64,000 bases of DNA from Bacillota bacterium (GTDB lineage Bacteria; Bacillota; UBA4882; UBA8346), in NCBI GenBank assembly GCA_023392595.1, contig JAEVYU010000057.1, positions 62,001 to 126,000 on the forward strand, given 5' to 3'. Made by a program: the position numbers and the translations under genes. Shown here piece by piece: positions 27,198-36,523 of this stretch. The notes below the pieces were generated by a model. It ran no database searches. It was given only the letters and a program-made list of their open reading frames with translations, and had not been told where the DNA came from. Position 1 is the first letter of the stretch; every line of letters starts with the position of its first letter.

Positions 27198-27464
27198 TGG
27201 GGGAGAGAGACCGAAGGATAGTGGAAGAAAATTTTTCTTTTGGAAAAGTAACGGATCGTTTGGAGAACTTGTTTACTTGATAACTTGATTATATACTTTG
27301 TTCATAACCAGTGAAAAGGTGCGTTGGCATTCTTACACCAGAATGCCAACAATTTAAGATATTCACGGTGATTGCAAGCAGAAATGGAGGAATCAAATCT
27401 CCCACCGACCATAAATCCACCAAGTTGATTCCAAAATTGTCTTGTTATTAAAATGACACTAATG

Positions 27465-27700
27465 CTAAATCAATGATGACATATGGAATATTTGTAATGG
27501 TTGCTCAGACAACAATTTTGCTTTTTCATCGAGTGGAAATGTTTGTTTCCATAGCCAAGCTGTAGCTTCACCATTATTTTGAGCAGCTACTCCAAACATG
27601 AAAAATAGGCTGGGCTGTATCTTTTTTTGTATTCTTCTAGTTTATGAGTTATTTCTAAAAACCTGTATCCATAGCTATTAACTGGTATTAGAGGTGCAAA
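27465..27700 (-). pseudogene. 3' relic of an unknown gene on the minus strand
   Basis: The 510-bp gap between the GT4 copy and the acetyltransferase contains protein-like minus-strand sequence in two frames: LIPVNSYGYRFLEITHKLEE with YKKRYSPAYF, then FGVAAQNNGEATAWLWKQTF with PLDEKAKLLSEQPLQIFHMS and a stop at 27465-27467. One frameshift separates them and no start is seen. I do not recognise it. The rest of the gap (27281-27460) shows no gene. Confidence 0.35.
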
Positions 27701-27709
27701 AAATTTATT

Positions 27710-28411
27710 TTAAGAACTTTGCGGTCTTTGGAGTCCTAAAAAATCGTTTACATTAAAAAAACTATCAATTTCATGCAGTATTTCATCGTCGGCCCAATCC
27801 CACCATGCCAACTTTTGTAAAATATCTATCTCATTCGGAGCAAATCGATAACGTAGGACTTTTGCCGGAACGCCAACAACCACGGCATAATCAGGTACAT
27901 CTTTAGTAACAACAGCACCAGCTCCAATAACCACACCATTTCCTATGGTCACTGCTGGTAATATAACTACATTTCTTCCTATCCATACATCATTGCCTAT
28001 AGTTATCTTACCATTTTTTTTATTGTTAAATATGTCCTTTACATCTGTTTTATCCTTCGGACAAATGCCAAAATTTTTCAAAAATAATGCTGGGCTTGTT
28101 GAGATATAATTCGTTGGATGCTGGCCTATAGCTAATTTTACGTCTGCTGCAATTGAGCAAAACGCTCCAATGGATGTTAAAGGTGAATTTCGATGACAAA
28201 GTTGTTCATATCCATAACTATACTTACCAACGCTAATGTTTAAATATTTATGGCAATAATATCGTGCTAAATTATCGCGTCTTCCATACTTATGTTGAGA
28301 TTTTTTTAAAATAAATCTAGGGATTTTACTCCCACTGTATATTTTTTGTACTACTATGCATAAAAACACATCATACTTTGAAATTTCATATAATCTTTTT
28401 AAATTATTCAT
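27710..28411 (-). CDS. CatB/XAT-type hexapeptide acyltransferase
   Basis: I start at ATG 28411, behind AGGTGA; an upstream in-frame start at 28438 adds nine residues. The product of about 233 residues has a left-handed beta-helix: ISVGKYSYG, SIGAFCSIA, the loop with the likely catalytic His in AIGQHPTNYIS, then IGNDVWIGRNVVIL and IGAGAVVTKDVPDYAVVVG. This group O-acetylates sugars or antibiotics. In a polysaccharide region, sugar O-acetylation is the likelier role. AT-rich compared with neighbours, suggesting recent transfer. Confidence 0.82.
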   Translation of the reverse strand: MNNLKRLYEISKYDVFLCIVVQKIYSGSKIPRFILKKSQHKYGRRDNLARYYCHKYLNISVGKYSYGYEQLCHRNSPLTSIGAFCSIAADVKLAIGQHPTNYISTSPALFLKNFGICPKDKTDVKDIFNNKKNGKITIGNDVWIGRNVVILPAVTIGNGVVIGAGAVVTKDVPDYAVVVGVPAKVLRYRFAPNEIDILQKLAWWDWADDEILHEIDSFFNVNDFLGLQRPQSS

Positions 28412-28438
28412 AACATCACCTAATATCAAATTCAACAA

Positions 28439-29108
28439 GCAACAATGAATTCCTTTAAATTTATCTAATGGTTTAAGCGGTCATTATTATCTCATAATAT
28501 AATTACAAGCATGTTAATGACTAGTCCACCATCTGCATTACCAAAAATCAATAATCTCGGCGGTTCCCGGTTTGTCATTAGGGTATCCCGATATATCCAG
28601 ATCATTTTTCGTGTTATTCGTGTTATAAGTATTGTAAAAAATTCATTTGTTAAAAGAACTTCATCAATTTTATAAAAGCATTCAGCACTTTTATGTGCTC
28701 CTAATTATATACAAACCGATTTGGCGGGGGTTTTCATTCCAGTGGATGCAAACTTTCCATCATTATGCAATTCTGATATGGGTCTTTGCGTTTTTTAGGT
28801 GTCTCAATTTACGCTTTTTCAAATACAAAATTAATTACTTTACTATAATGAATGTTGGCAGTATGTCGTACTGATGAATTTTATATCTCAATTTCCTCTA
28901 TTTACCTTTATTGTATTTATTTGATATTTTATCGAATCTACACGCTTGAAGTTCTATGCATCATGCTTAAATATTTAATCTGAATTCTCTTAAACCTTTA
29001 TTTTCAAATTTTAAAAGATTGTCTATCAAAAGAATCCAGGGTAGAAGATTTTATGATATAATATCTTTTGTTTCTTTTCAATTACATGATTTTTTATGTT
29101 GAAAAATT
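28439..29108. other. AT-rich gene-free stretch
   Basis: About 670 bp without a supported gene. One 75-codon open frame at 28647-28874 has no ribosome site and reads as chance sequence. The low GC continues that of the acetyltransferase and marks a transferred or decayed segment. Confidence 0.4.
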
Positions 29109-29192
29109 AAAATCAGCAAAATCTTTACTACAAAACATTTTGATTAGCATAATTTTTGTAAAGTCAAGTACCTTCAATAGTATGCTGATTTT
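29109..29192. repeat. nested inverted repeats upstream of the rfbF promoter
   Basis: An outer 10-bp perfect repeat AAAATCAGCA/TGCTGATTTT (29109-29118, 29183-29192) encloses an inner one, CTTTACTACAAAA with TTTTGTAAAG (29123-29135, 29154-29163, one bulge). Together they can fold into an 84-nt hairpin. It ends 41 bp before the -35 box of the CDP-sugar operon. It could be a miniature element or the terminator of a lost upstream gene. Confidence 0.4.
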
Positions 29193-29233
29193 TATTTGTG
29201 ATATAATATAAAAAAGTATTCAGCGAAGATTAT

Positions 29234-29262
29234 TTGACAAGCATTAAGAATAATTATAAAAT
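29234..29262 (+). promoter_or_regulatory. sigma-A promoter of the CDP-sugar operon
   Basis: TTGACA (29234-29239), a 17-bp AT-rich spacer and TAAAAT (29257-29262) lie about 60 bases before the rfbF start codon. A ribosome site (AGGGGGA) follows. Near-consensus spacing and sequence suggest strong constitutive transcription of the rfbF-to-oxidoreductase genes. Confidence 0.7.
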
Positions 29263-29324
29263 TTTCACTATATTGAGCGGCTCTATGAGATAGGCTAATT
29301 TTATTTTTCAGGGGGACCATAAAG

Positions 29325-30101
29325 ATGAAAGTAGTATTATTGGCTGGAGGCTTTGGCACTCGGATAAGTGAAGAATCTTATTTGAAACCGAAGCCTATGG
29401 TAGAAATCGGTGGGAAGCCAATCCTATGGCATATCATGAAGATCTTTTCTTATTATGGGTATAATGAATTTATTGTATGTTTAGGATATAAAGGGTACTT
29501 GATAAAAGAATATTTTGCACATTATTTTTTACATGAAGCCGACATTACTTTTGACTTTACTATGTCCAACCAGCAATTGGTCCATAATCATCATGCTGAA
29601 GCCTGGAAAGTTACATTGATTGATACAGGTTTAAATACTATGACAGGCGGGCGGATCAAACGGGTAAAGGATTATATAGGTAATGAATCCTTTATGATGA
29701 CTTACGGCGATGGTGTGAGTGATGTCAATATCAATAAACTTGTTGAGTATCATAAAAAACATGGCAAACTGGCTACAGTTACCTCTGTACAACCTTCTGG
29801 AAGATTCGGCGCCCTGGACTTAACTGAATCCGATGAAGTATTGGGTTTTCAGGAAAAGCCCAAAGGTGATGGAGGTTGGATCAATGGTGGTTTTTTTGTT
29901 TTACAGCCCGAGGTCCTGGATTTTATCGATAACGACAATACGACCTTTGAACGTGAGCCGTTAGAAAAGTTGGCGAAGAACACTCAATTGAAGGCATATA
30001 AACATGCCGGTTTTTGGCAGCCAATGGATACAATTCGTGATAAAGAGCTTTTGGAAAAATTATGGCAACAAAATCAAGCGCCATGGAAGGTATGGGAATA
30101 G
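29325..30101 (+). CDS. rfbF: glucose-1-phosphate cytidylyltransferase
   Basis: A 258-residue nucleotidyltransferase. It begins KVVLLAGGFGTRISEESYLK followed by PKPMVEIGGKPILWHIMK, the signature of RfbF rather than of glucose-1-phosphate thymidylyltransferase. MTYGDGVSDVN provides the metal-binding Asp and FQEKPKGDGGWINGGFFVL is conserved. It makes CDP-glucose from glucose-1-phosphate and CTP, feeding the dehydratase gene seven bases downstream. Confidence 0.95.
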   Translation: MKVVLLAGGFGTRISEESYLKPKPMVEIGGKPILWHIMKIFSYYGYNEFIVCLGYKGYLIKEYFAHYFLHEADITFDFTMSNQQLVHNHHAEAWKVTLIDTGLNTMTGGRIKRVKDYIGNESFMMTYGDGVSDVNINKLVEYHKKHGKLATVTSVQPSGRFGALDLTESDEVLGFQEKPKGDGGWINGGFFVLQPEVLDFIDNDNTTFEREPLEKLAKNTQLKAYKHAGFWQPMDTIRDKELLEKLWQQNQAPWKVWE

Positions 30102-30108
30102 GTAAATC

Positions 30109-31176
30109 ATGATCAATCATAGCTTCTGGAAAGATAAAAAAATATTCTTAACCGGTCATACCGGCTTTAAAGGTTCTTGGTTATCGTTATGGTTGTATAG
30201 TCTCGGGGCAAAAGTTACCGGCTATGCTTTAAAACCGCCTACTGATCCAAGTTTATTTGAACTTGGCCATATAGAAGAAATAATGCAATCGATTATTGGA
30301 GATATCCGAGATAAGTCAGTTTTGCAAGAAGCAATGCTTAAAGCTCAGCCTGATATTGTTATCCATATGGCGGCTCAGCCTCTAGTTCGGGATTCATATA
30401 AAATCCCCGCAGAAACCTATGAAACTAATGTAATGGGTACCGTTAATCTTTTTGAAGCGGTTCGCCATTGTAAAAGTGTCAAAGCTGTTGTTAATGTTAC
30501 AACCGATAAATGTTACGAAAACAAGGAATGGCTTTGGGGTTATAGAGAAAATGAACCAATGGGTGGATATGACCCTTATTCTGCCAGCAAGGCATGTTCA
30601 GAATTAGTGACATCTTCTTACCGGAATTCTTTTTTTCATCGGGATCGATATGTCGAACATAGTGTTGCAGTTGCGTCGGCACGGGCAGGAAATGTCATTG
30701 GCGGCGGTGACTGGGCAGGAGATCGATTAATACCAGATTGTATAAAGTCATTATTGAATGGAGAAAAAATTGTTATTCGTAGTCCTCATGCGATCCGGCC
30801 ATGGCAGTACGTATTAGAGCCATTGAACGGCTATTTGTTATTATCGCAAAGATTATATGAAGAAGGAATCAATTATGCTGAAGCATGGAATTTTGGTCCA
30901 AATGAGGATGATGCTAAATCGGTAGAATGGATAGTTAGAAAGCTATGTGAAAAATGGAAAGGGAATGCAACCTTTGAAATCGATAAAAGCCCGCAGGTTC
31001 ATGAAGCAAATTATTTGAAACTAGATTGTTCAAAGGCCAAATCACTTTTAAAGTGGGAACCGCACTGGGATTTAGAAACTGCACTTGATAAAATTGTGGA
31101 ATGGTATTTATTTTATAAGGATAATCAAGATATTAGAAATGCTTGCCTACAGCAAATAGTCGACTTTATGAAATAG
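30109..31176 (+). CDS. rfbG: CDP-glucose 4,6-dehydratase
   Basis: A 355-residue extended SDR. The N-terminal NAD motif is TGHTGFKGSWLSLWL, the active-site Tyr-x-x-x-Lys is in YDPYSASKACSELV, and GNVIGGGDWAGDRLIPD is typical of RfbG. It converts CDP-glucose to CDP-4-keto-6-deoxyglucose. It is followed by an epimerase-like and a reductase-like gene rather than by the PLP 3-dehydrase of dideoxy sugar pathways, so the end product is probably a CDP-6-deoxyhexose. Confidence 0.95.
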   Translation: MINHSFWKDKKIFLTGHTGFKGSWLSLWLYSLGAKVTGYALKPPTDPSLFELGHIEEIMQSIIGDIRDKSVLQEAMLKAQPDIVIHMAAQPLVRDSYKIPAETYETNVMGTVNLFEAVRHCKSVKAVVNVTTDKCYENKEWLWGYRENEPMGGYDPYSASKACSELVTSSYRNSFFHRDRYVEHSVAVASARAGNVIGGGDWAGDRLIPDCIKSLLNGEKIVIRSPHAIRPWQYVLEPLNGYLLLSQRLYEEGINYAEAWNFGPNEDDAKSVEWIVRKLCEKWKGNATFEIDKSPQVHEANYLKLDCSKAKSLLKWEPHWDLETALDKIVEWYLFYKDNQDIRNACLQQIVDFMK

Positions 31177-31203
31177 AATAGTATATTTGGGAGGATCCTA
31201 TTT

Positions 31204-31656
31204 ATGATTGACGGAGTATTAATAAAAAAGTTAAATAAAATTCCAGATGAACGCGGCTGTATTTTGAAGATGATGGAAAGTAGCGATAATGAATTTCAAG
31301 GATTTGGTGAAATTTATTTTTCTACAGTATATCCAGGAGTCGTCAAAGGATGGCATCTCCATGAAAAAGCTATCCTTAATTACGCCGTTATTAAAGGGAT
31401 GATAAAATTAGTCTTATTTGATGACCGGATTAATTCAGTAACCAGAGGAGAGATACAAGAGATTTTCATGGGTGATCAAAATTATTGTCTTGTTCAAATT
31501 CCTTCTCAAGTTTGGAACGGGTTTAAGGGAATTGGAACAGAAACCGCTATAATTGCTGATTTAATAAATTGTACCCATAATGAAGATATTATGCAAAGAC
31601 TGGACCCACATAATAACAACCTTATCAAATATGACTGGAGCCGAAAGGATCGTTGA
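31204..31656 (+). CDS. RmlC-like sugar 3,5-epimerase family cupin
   Basis: The 150-residue product follows GGGAGGATCC. It has the cupin pattern of dTDP-4-dehydrorhamnose 3,5-epimerases: GEIYFSTVYPGVVKGWHLHE, KGMIKLVLFDDR and VQIPSQVWNGFKGIG. It is shorter than RmlC (about 180). The position after rfbG suggests epimerisation of the CDP-4-keto-6-deoxy sugar. One of the two ring positions may be its only target; that is inference. Confidence 0.82.
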   Translation: MIDGVLIKKLNKIPDERGCILKMMESSDNEFQGFGEIYFSTVYPGVVKGWHLHEKAILNYAVIKGMIKLVLFDDRINSVTRGEIQEIFMGDQNYCLVQIPSQVWNGFKGIGTETAIIADLINCTHNEDIMQRLDPHNNNLIKYDWSRKDR

Positions 31657-31658
31657 GA

Positions 31659-32519
31659 ATGGAGAAAGTTTTAATAACTGGCGGGAATGGAATGTTAGCT
31701 ATCGAAATGGGGGAAGTTTTTTCGAATAATTTTGTTGTCTTAAATCCCAATAAAACAGGAATGGATATTACGGATCGAAATTGTGTGAATAATGTATTTG
31801 AACAATTTAAGCCGAATTATGTTATTCACACTGCAGCTATAACGAATGTGGATTTTTGCGAAGAATTTTCCGAGATAGCCTTACAAGTTAATGAAAAAGG
31901 GACAGAAAATATAGCCTACTATTCAGAAAAGTTTAAAGCCAAAATGGTTTATATAAGTAGTTGTGGATTATTTGGAGACGAAGTCCGTCCTTATAGGGAA
32001 ACGGATGAAGTACAACTGAAGACTCAATATGCAAAATCAAAGTATCTTGGGGAAATAAAGGTGAAAGAAAATTGTTCAAGATATTTTATTGTTAGGCCGG
32101 GTTGGCTATTTGGTGGAACAAAAGAGCATAAGAAAAACTTTGTTTATAACAGATATTTGGAAGCCCAAAAAAAGAACGAAATTGAAAGTGCAGTCGATAA
32201 ATTTGGATGTCCCACGTATACGAAATATTTAGCTGAAAAAGTACTGGAAATAATGAAAACAGATTATTTTAATATTTATCATATTACCAATAGCGGATAT
32301 TGTAGCCGTTATGAATATGTAAAAAAAATAATTAGTTGCTTTGATAACTTAAAAACAGTTGTAAAAGAAACGGATTCCTCATCTTTTGTTCGAAAGGCTC
32401 CCGTACCCGATTGCGAGATTTTGGAAAATTATAATTTAAAAGATCAAGGTTTTAATTTACTTCCGGATTGGCAAGTTGGTATCGAGGAATATATTTTAAA
32501 ACTAAAGAAAAGTATCTAA
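31659..32519 (+). CDS. RmlD-like nucleotide-sugar 4-reductase (SDR)
   Basis: Start at ATG 31659, just behind the epimerase stop. The 286-residue product has an N-terminal Rossmann motif (ITGGNGMLA), HTAAITNVDFCE, VYISSCGLFGDE and the Tyr-x-x-x-Lys YAKSKYLGE, as in dTDP-4-dehydrorhamnose reductase. It would reduce the 4-keto group to finish the CDP-6-deoxyhexose. Tightly packed between the epimerase and oxidoreductase genes. Confidence 0.85.
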   Translation: MEKVLITGGNGMLAIEMGEVFSNNFVVLNPNKTGMDITDRNCVNNVFEQFKPNYVIHTAAITNVDFCEEFSEIALQVNEKGTENIAYYSEKFKAKMVYISSCGLFGDEVRPYRETDEVQLKTQYAKSKYLGEIKVKENCSRYFIVRPGWLFGGTKEHKKNFVYNRYLEAQKKNEIESAVDKFGCPTYTKYLAEKVLEIMKTDYFNIYHITNSGYCSRYEYVKKIISCFDNLKTVVKETDSSSFVRKAPVPDCEILENYNLKDQGFNLLPDWQVGIEEYILKLKKSI

Positions 32520-32530
32520 GGTGAAAGCTC

Positions 32531-33832
32531 ATGTCGAAGATTATGGTATTAGGGGCTGGAATAGCCGGCTTGTCAGCAGCATATCATGGAAAAAAAACAG
32601 GGTTAAACCTGAATATAGAAATATTTGAAGAAAAAGCTAGTTATGGCGGATTATTAGCTAACTTTATACTTAATGGATTTCGATTTGACAATGCAGTGCA
32701 TCTTTCTTTTACCAAAGATAGCTATGTACGGTCCTTATTTGACCAAACACCTTATATTACTCATAAGCCGGATGCGTATAATTTGGAAAATGGAAAATGG
32801 TTTAAGCATCCTATCCAAAATAACCTTTTCCCTTTATCCGTTGAAGATAAAGTGCAAGCAATAAAAAGCTTCTTGGAGAGACCTGTCATCGCTAATCCAG
32901 ATAACTACCAGGAATGGTTATTCCAACAGTTTGGGGAATATATAGCGAAACGATTTCCATTAAAATACACCAAAAAGTATTGGACAGTGGATGCCAATCG
33001 TTTGTCAACCGAATGGATCGGGAATAGGATGTATCGGCCTTCACTGGAAGAAGTTTTATTCGGCGCGATGACGGATGATACACCGAATACTTATTACACT
33101 CAGGAAATGCGTTATCCTCAAAAAGGCGGTTATAAATCATTTCTTGATCCAATGGTAAAAGAGTGTGCCATTCACACCAATAAAAAAGCAACACTAATTG
33201 ATGCGAAAAATAAATGGGTTGAATTTGCAACGGGAGAAAAAATATTTTATGAGCGCTTAATCAGTACCATTCCTTTACCTGAAATAATAAAAATAATTAA
33301 AGATGTTCCTGATAACATTGCCGTAGCTGCTAATGAACTATGGGCAACATCAATAGCTTTAGTTTCGATAGGTTTTAATCGGCCTGATATTGCAAAATAT
33401 TTATGGTTCTATATCTATGATGAAAGTCTATATGCATCCAGAGTGTATTCACCAAATTTAAAATCGCTGGATAATGTGCCACCAGGATGTAGTTCTTTAC
33501 AATTTGAAATTTATTTTTCGAAATTTAATCCCTTATCTATGAGCAGTGATTTATTAGTTGAGCATGCCATAAATTCATTACAATTAATGAATTTAGCAAA
33601 CCGTGGAGATATAGTTACGACGGATTGTAGGATTATCCCTTATGCTAATGTTGTTTTTGAACGAGGCATGGTAGAAATAAGGCAAAATGTTATTGATTAT
33701 TTAAAAAGTAAAGAGATTTATGTTGCAGGTCGTTTCGGCGAATGGGACTATTTATGGAGTGACCAGAGTTTGTTGAGTGGGAAAAAAGTTATTGATTCTT
33801 TATTTTCCACTGGTACATATTGTGAAAAATGA
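32531..33832 (+). CDS. FAD-dependent amine-oxidase-fold oxidoreductase
   Basis: The 433-residue product has an N-terminal FAD-binding motif VLGAGIAGLSAAYHGK and EEKASYGGLLANF, then YPQKGGYKSFLDPM and a C-terminal IYVAGRFGEWDYLWSDQSL typical of the protoporphyrinogen-oxidase/UDP-galactopyranose-mutase-like group. It is the last gene of the CDP-sugar operon. A role in sugar nucleotide rearrangement or oxidation is suggested by place only. AAGGTG lies upstream of the ATG. Confidence 0.75.
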   Translation: MSKIMVLGAGIAGLSAAYHGKKTGLNLNIEIFEEKASYGGLLANFILNGFRFDNAVHLSFTKDSYVRSLFDQTPYITHKPDAYNLENGKWFKHPIQNNLFPLSVEDKVQAIKSFLERPVIANPDNYQEWLFQQFGEYIAKRFPLKYTKKYWTVDANRLSTEWIGNRMYRPSLEEVLFGAMTDDTPNTYYTQEMRYPQKGGYKSFLDPMVKECAIHTNKKATLIDAKNKWVEFATGEKIFYERLISTIPLPEIIKIIKDVPDNIAVAANELWATSIALVSIGFNRPDIAKYLWFYIYDESLYASRVYSPNLKSLDNVPPGCSSLQFEIYFSKFNPLSMSSDLLVEHAINSLQLMNLANRGDIVTTDCRIIPYANVVFERGMVEIRQNVIDYLKSKEIYVAGRFGEWDYLWSDQSLLSGKKVIDSLFSTGTYCEK

Positions 33833-34125
33833 ATCAGTGGAAAATGATAAGAAATTTTTTACATTAGAAAAATCATTATCAAGAAATCAAATTAGTATAA
33901 AAAATAAGCTATATTTATGGATGAAAAATGGTAGTGCAAAATATTTTATGTAAAATCCTCAATCCAATCAATTCGAATTTAGCTTTCATAACCGGGAGGA
34001 CATTAAATTCTTTATTCATTAATGCCTTTTCATTTAGCGTATTGGCAATGATGTTCAGCTTTAGTCGCATCAGTAAATCCGGCATCAACCATAAAATGCT
34101 TAAAATCTATTGTAAACTTCTAGGG

Positions 34126-35055
34126 TTATTTTTTTCTATTTAAGTGCCACCCTGGTCTATAAATCTTGTGAAATCCTAACTTACCGTTGTATGCATCCTT
34201 TATTGCTTCTAATTTTAACTTATAAAATTCAATTTTTCTTCCGATCAAAATATGGCAGCGGGCTTTGCAGACTTCTGCAAAGAACATGTAAAGAAATGCT
34301 TTTCGTGAAAAATGGGTTTTATAAAAATCAAATCTATTTCTATAAAAATAATAGCGCCTGTAATCATTATTCGATACAGTGGTGTTATGGATAATTTTTA
34401 TTGAAGGGAAGCATAAAATCTTCCCCTTTTTTTTCAATCGCATACTATGTTCTGTATCGTCATATAATATATAATAATCTTTTTTGGGAAGGCCAACTTG
34501 TTTTAGGGCATTTTTATTAATAATTACTCCAACATAAGAGAATAAATCCATGTCAAAATACTTTTTTTCGTATTCAGCAACGGGTACAGGTATTAGACGA
34601 ATCTTTAAGCCATTGCAGGAAGTTCTTTTCCTATGCACAATATCGATAATTCCATTATTAATGACTGCTCCACATATAGACGTTACCTGATTCGTAACAA
34701 CTGTTTTATCTTGTAACATTGAATCTGTGATTTCCAATGCAGATAAGTCCGGATAGGCATCATCATCCGCAACCCAAATCCAATCCGCATCCAACTCGAG
34801 CGACTTTTTCAAACCTTCATAAAAGCCACCACTACTGCCAATATTAACATCTAAATTGACAATATATTTACTATATTCGCTAGCTTTTTCTTTCCATTCA
34901 TTTAGATATTCTAATGTGCCATCGGTGCAATAATTATTAACTACAACCACGTATTTCGGTTTGCATGTCTGTTCCTCATAAGCTTGTAAAGCACGTTTTA
35001 ATAGATTAAGACGATTAAATGTAACAACAACTACTCCCACTGTATTACTTTTCAT
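34126..35055 (-). CDS. GT2 family glycosyltransferase (rhamnosyl/galactofuranosyl type)
   Basis: A 309-residue transferase: VGVVVVTFNRLNLLKRALQA, NNYCTDGTLEYL, NIGSSGGFYEGLKK and the metal motif VADDDAYPD. The GSSGGFYEG stretch is characteristic of GT2 rhamnosyl- and galactofuranosyltransferases. C-terminal tail is rich in Lys and aromatic residues and could touch the membrane. Transcribed against the neighbouring operon. The UGM-fold oxidoreductase nearby makes a galactofuranosyl or modified hexose donor conceivable. Confidence 0.85.
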   Translation of the reverse strand: MKSNTVGVVVVTFNRLNLLKRALQAYEEQTCKPKYVVVVNNYCTDGTLEYLNEWKEKASEYSKYIVNLDVNIGSSGGFYEGLKKSLELDADWIWVADDDAYPDLSALEITDSMLQDKTVVTNQVTSICGAVINNGIIDIVHRKRTSCNGLKIRLIPVPVAEYEKKYFDMDLFSYVGVIINKNALKQVGLPKKDYYILYDDTEHSMRLKKKGKILCFPSIKIIHNTTVSNNDYRRYYFYRNRFDFYKTHFSRKAFLYMFFAEVCKARCHILIGRKIEFYKLKLEAIKDAYNGKLGFHKIYRPGWHLNRKK

Positions 35056-35278
35056 CTTACACTCCTAGTTGATTATTCGAATATAATCTTTCTACAGAAA
35101 ATCGTAGTGAATAACTGCATTGGTTATTCTTGATTTGATTATAACACAATTTGCAAAGGAAGCCCATGTTTTGGGTCTGATATTAGCTGGTTGTTCTTAA
35201 TAATTCAAACAACTTCTTTGCTATAAGTTATAATAGAGTCTTATTTTGTACCCAATTTTTTTAATTATGACGATCTTA

Positions 35279-36283
35279 TTATGACAATTTTCTAAAAGCT
35301 GTCTCCGTAGCCAGTATTACCTGCTCAACACTGATATTCTCTATCAAATTGCCTTCTTGCGGCCTGACAGCCCAGTCAGGATGTTTGTAGGGGCAGATAA
35401 ATTCGTAATCAGTAGGACCGAGAATCATCACCGATCTTTTTCCTACGGCGGACGCGGCATGCATTAAACCGGTATCTCCACCGACCACAACCGAAGATAA
35501 CTTTGCCAGACCGACCGAGGTAAGGAAATCAGATTGACCTGCAGCAACGGGAAATCGGGCAGCTACCTCTTCTAATTTTTCCCGTTCGGATGGCCCTCCT
35601 CCAAACAATACTTGTAGGCCCCGGCTTTTCCAATATTCCGCCAGAGCCACATAGCGCTCAAGGGGCCAAATTTTGCCGGCAATGCCATCGCCGGTAAACG
35701 GTTGAATAAAAAGAGTGGGCTTTTCCAAAGACAACTCCCAAGTGGAAAACAAAATCTTGGCTTTCTCTAAATTTTCCTGAGGGACAATATACTGATTTTT
35801 AATGGGGAAAACCTTTAATCCCCCTTGTTCCAATAGTTTGAGATTTTGGTCGATTTTGTGAATGCCACGGGTCTGTTTGGTAAAAGTATTGGTATAGAAT
35901 AAAGAACGTAGGGATTTCCCCTTTCCAATCGTTCCCCAACGGTGTTTTGCGCCGCTCAGCCGTAATAAAAGGGCATGTTCGGCATGTCCGGAATAATCAA
36001 CGATCAGTTGATAATTGTTTTTTCGAATGATCCGATATAAATCGACAGCTAATTTTCTTAATTGGGATAGGTTTTTTGAATCGAGAACCTTTTTGTCGAT
36101 AGTCAAAACTTTGTTTAGTTCAGGGAAACCTTTTAAAACGTAGGAATATACATCGTTAACTAAAAAATCAATTTTGCTGTTAGGAAAATTATCCTTGAGC
36201 ATATAATAAGCCGGGAGAGTCGAAACAATATCTCCAATAGCGCCGCGCCGTATCATTAGGATGTTCTCTATATCTTGCAGCAA
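35279..36283 (-). CDS. GT9 family heptosyltransferase-like protein
   Basis: The 334-residue product starts with MIRRGAIGDIVSTLPAYYML and ends with VVGGDTGLMHAASAVGKRSV and ILGPTDYEF, the standard GT9 (WaaC/WaaF/WaaQ) landmarks. It is a second GT9 in the window, besides the domain fused to WaaA. It likely adds a heptose to the lipopolysaccharide core. Alone on the minus strand. Confidence 0.88.
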   Translation of the reverse strand: MLQDIENILMIRRGAIGDIVSTLPAYYMLKDNFPNSKIDFLVNDVYSYVLKGFPELNKVLTIDKKVLDSKNLSQLRKLAVDLYRIIRKNNYQLIVDYSGHAEHALLLRLSGAKHRWGTIGKGKSLRSLFYTNTFTKQTRGIHKIDQNLKLLEQGGLKVFPIKNQYIVPQENLEKAKILFSTWELSLEKPTLFIQPFTGDGIAGKIWPLERYVALAEYWKSRGLQVLFGGGPSEREKLEEVAARFPVAAGQSDFLTSVGLAKLSSVVVGGDTGLMHAASAVGKRSVMILGPTDYEFICPYKHPDWAVRPQEGNLIENISVEQVILATETAFRKLS

Positions 36284-36523
36284 ATTACCACTCTCATTTC
36301 TTCTGCATTAATAATTAAAAAACAATGGACCAACGAATATATTATATAGCTCTGAAATTATGACCGTCAAGAAATGTTTCAGATTAATCAACTATTATCC
36401 ACTAAATATTCTTCCTTTTTATAATTGAACACATTCTCCCGCGATAGTGGGAGGAATTTGAAAAAAATCAGAGAAACAATTAAGATTACTTTTAAATGAT
36501 TCATTAAGGGAGAAAGAACTGTT

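Noticed and set aside
28647..28874. 75-codon plus-strand open frame in the AT-rich gap
   Set aside because: No ribosome site, aromatic-rich chance composition and no recognisable motif.
32531..33832. Naming the FAD protein UDP-galactopyranose mutase (glf)
   Set aside because: Fold motifs fit the wider group, but I could not see the specific substrate-binding Arg/Trp pattern of Glf with certainty.
33928..34143. 71-codon plus-strand open frame after the FAD oxidoreductase
   Set aside because: No ribosome site; part overlaps the end of the opposite GT2 gene.
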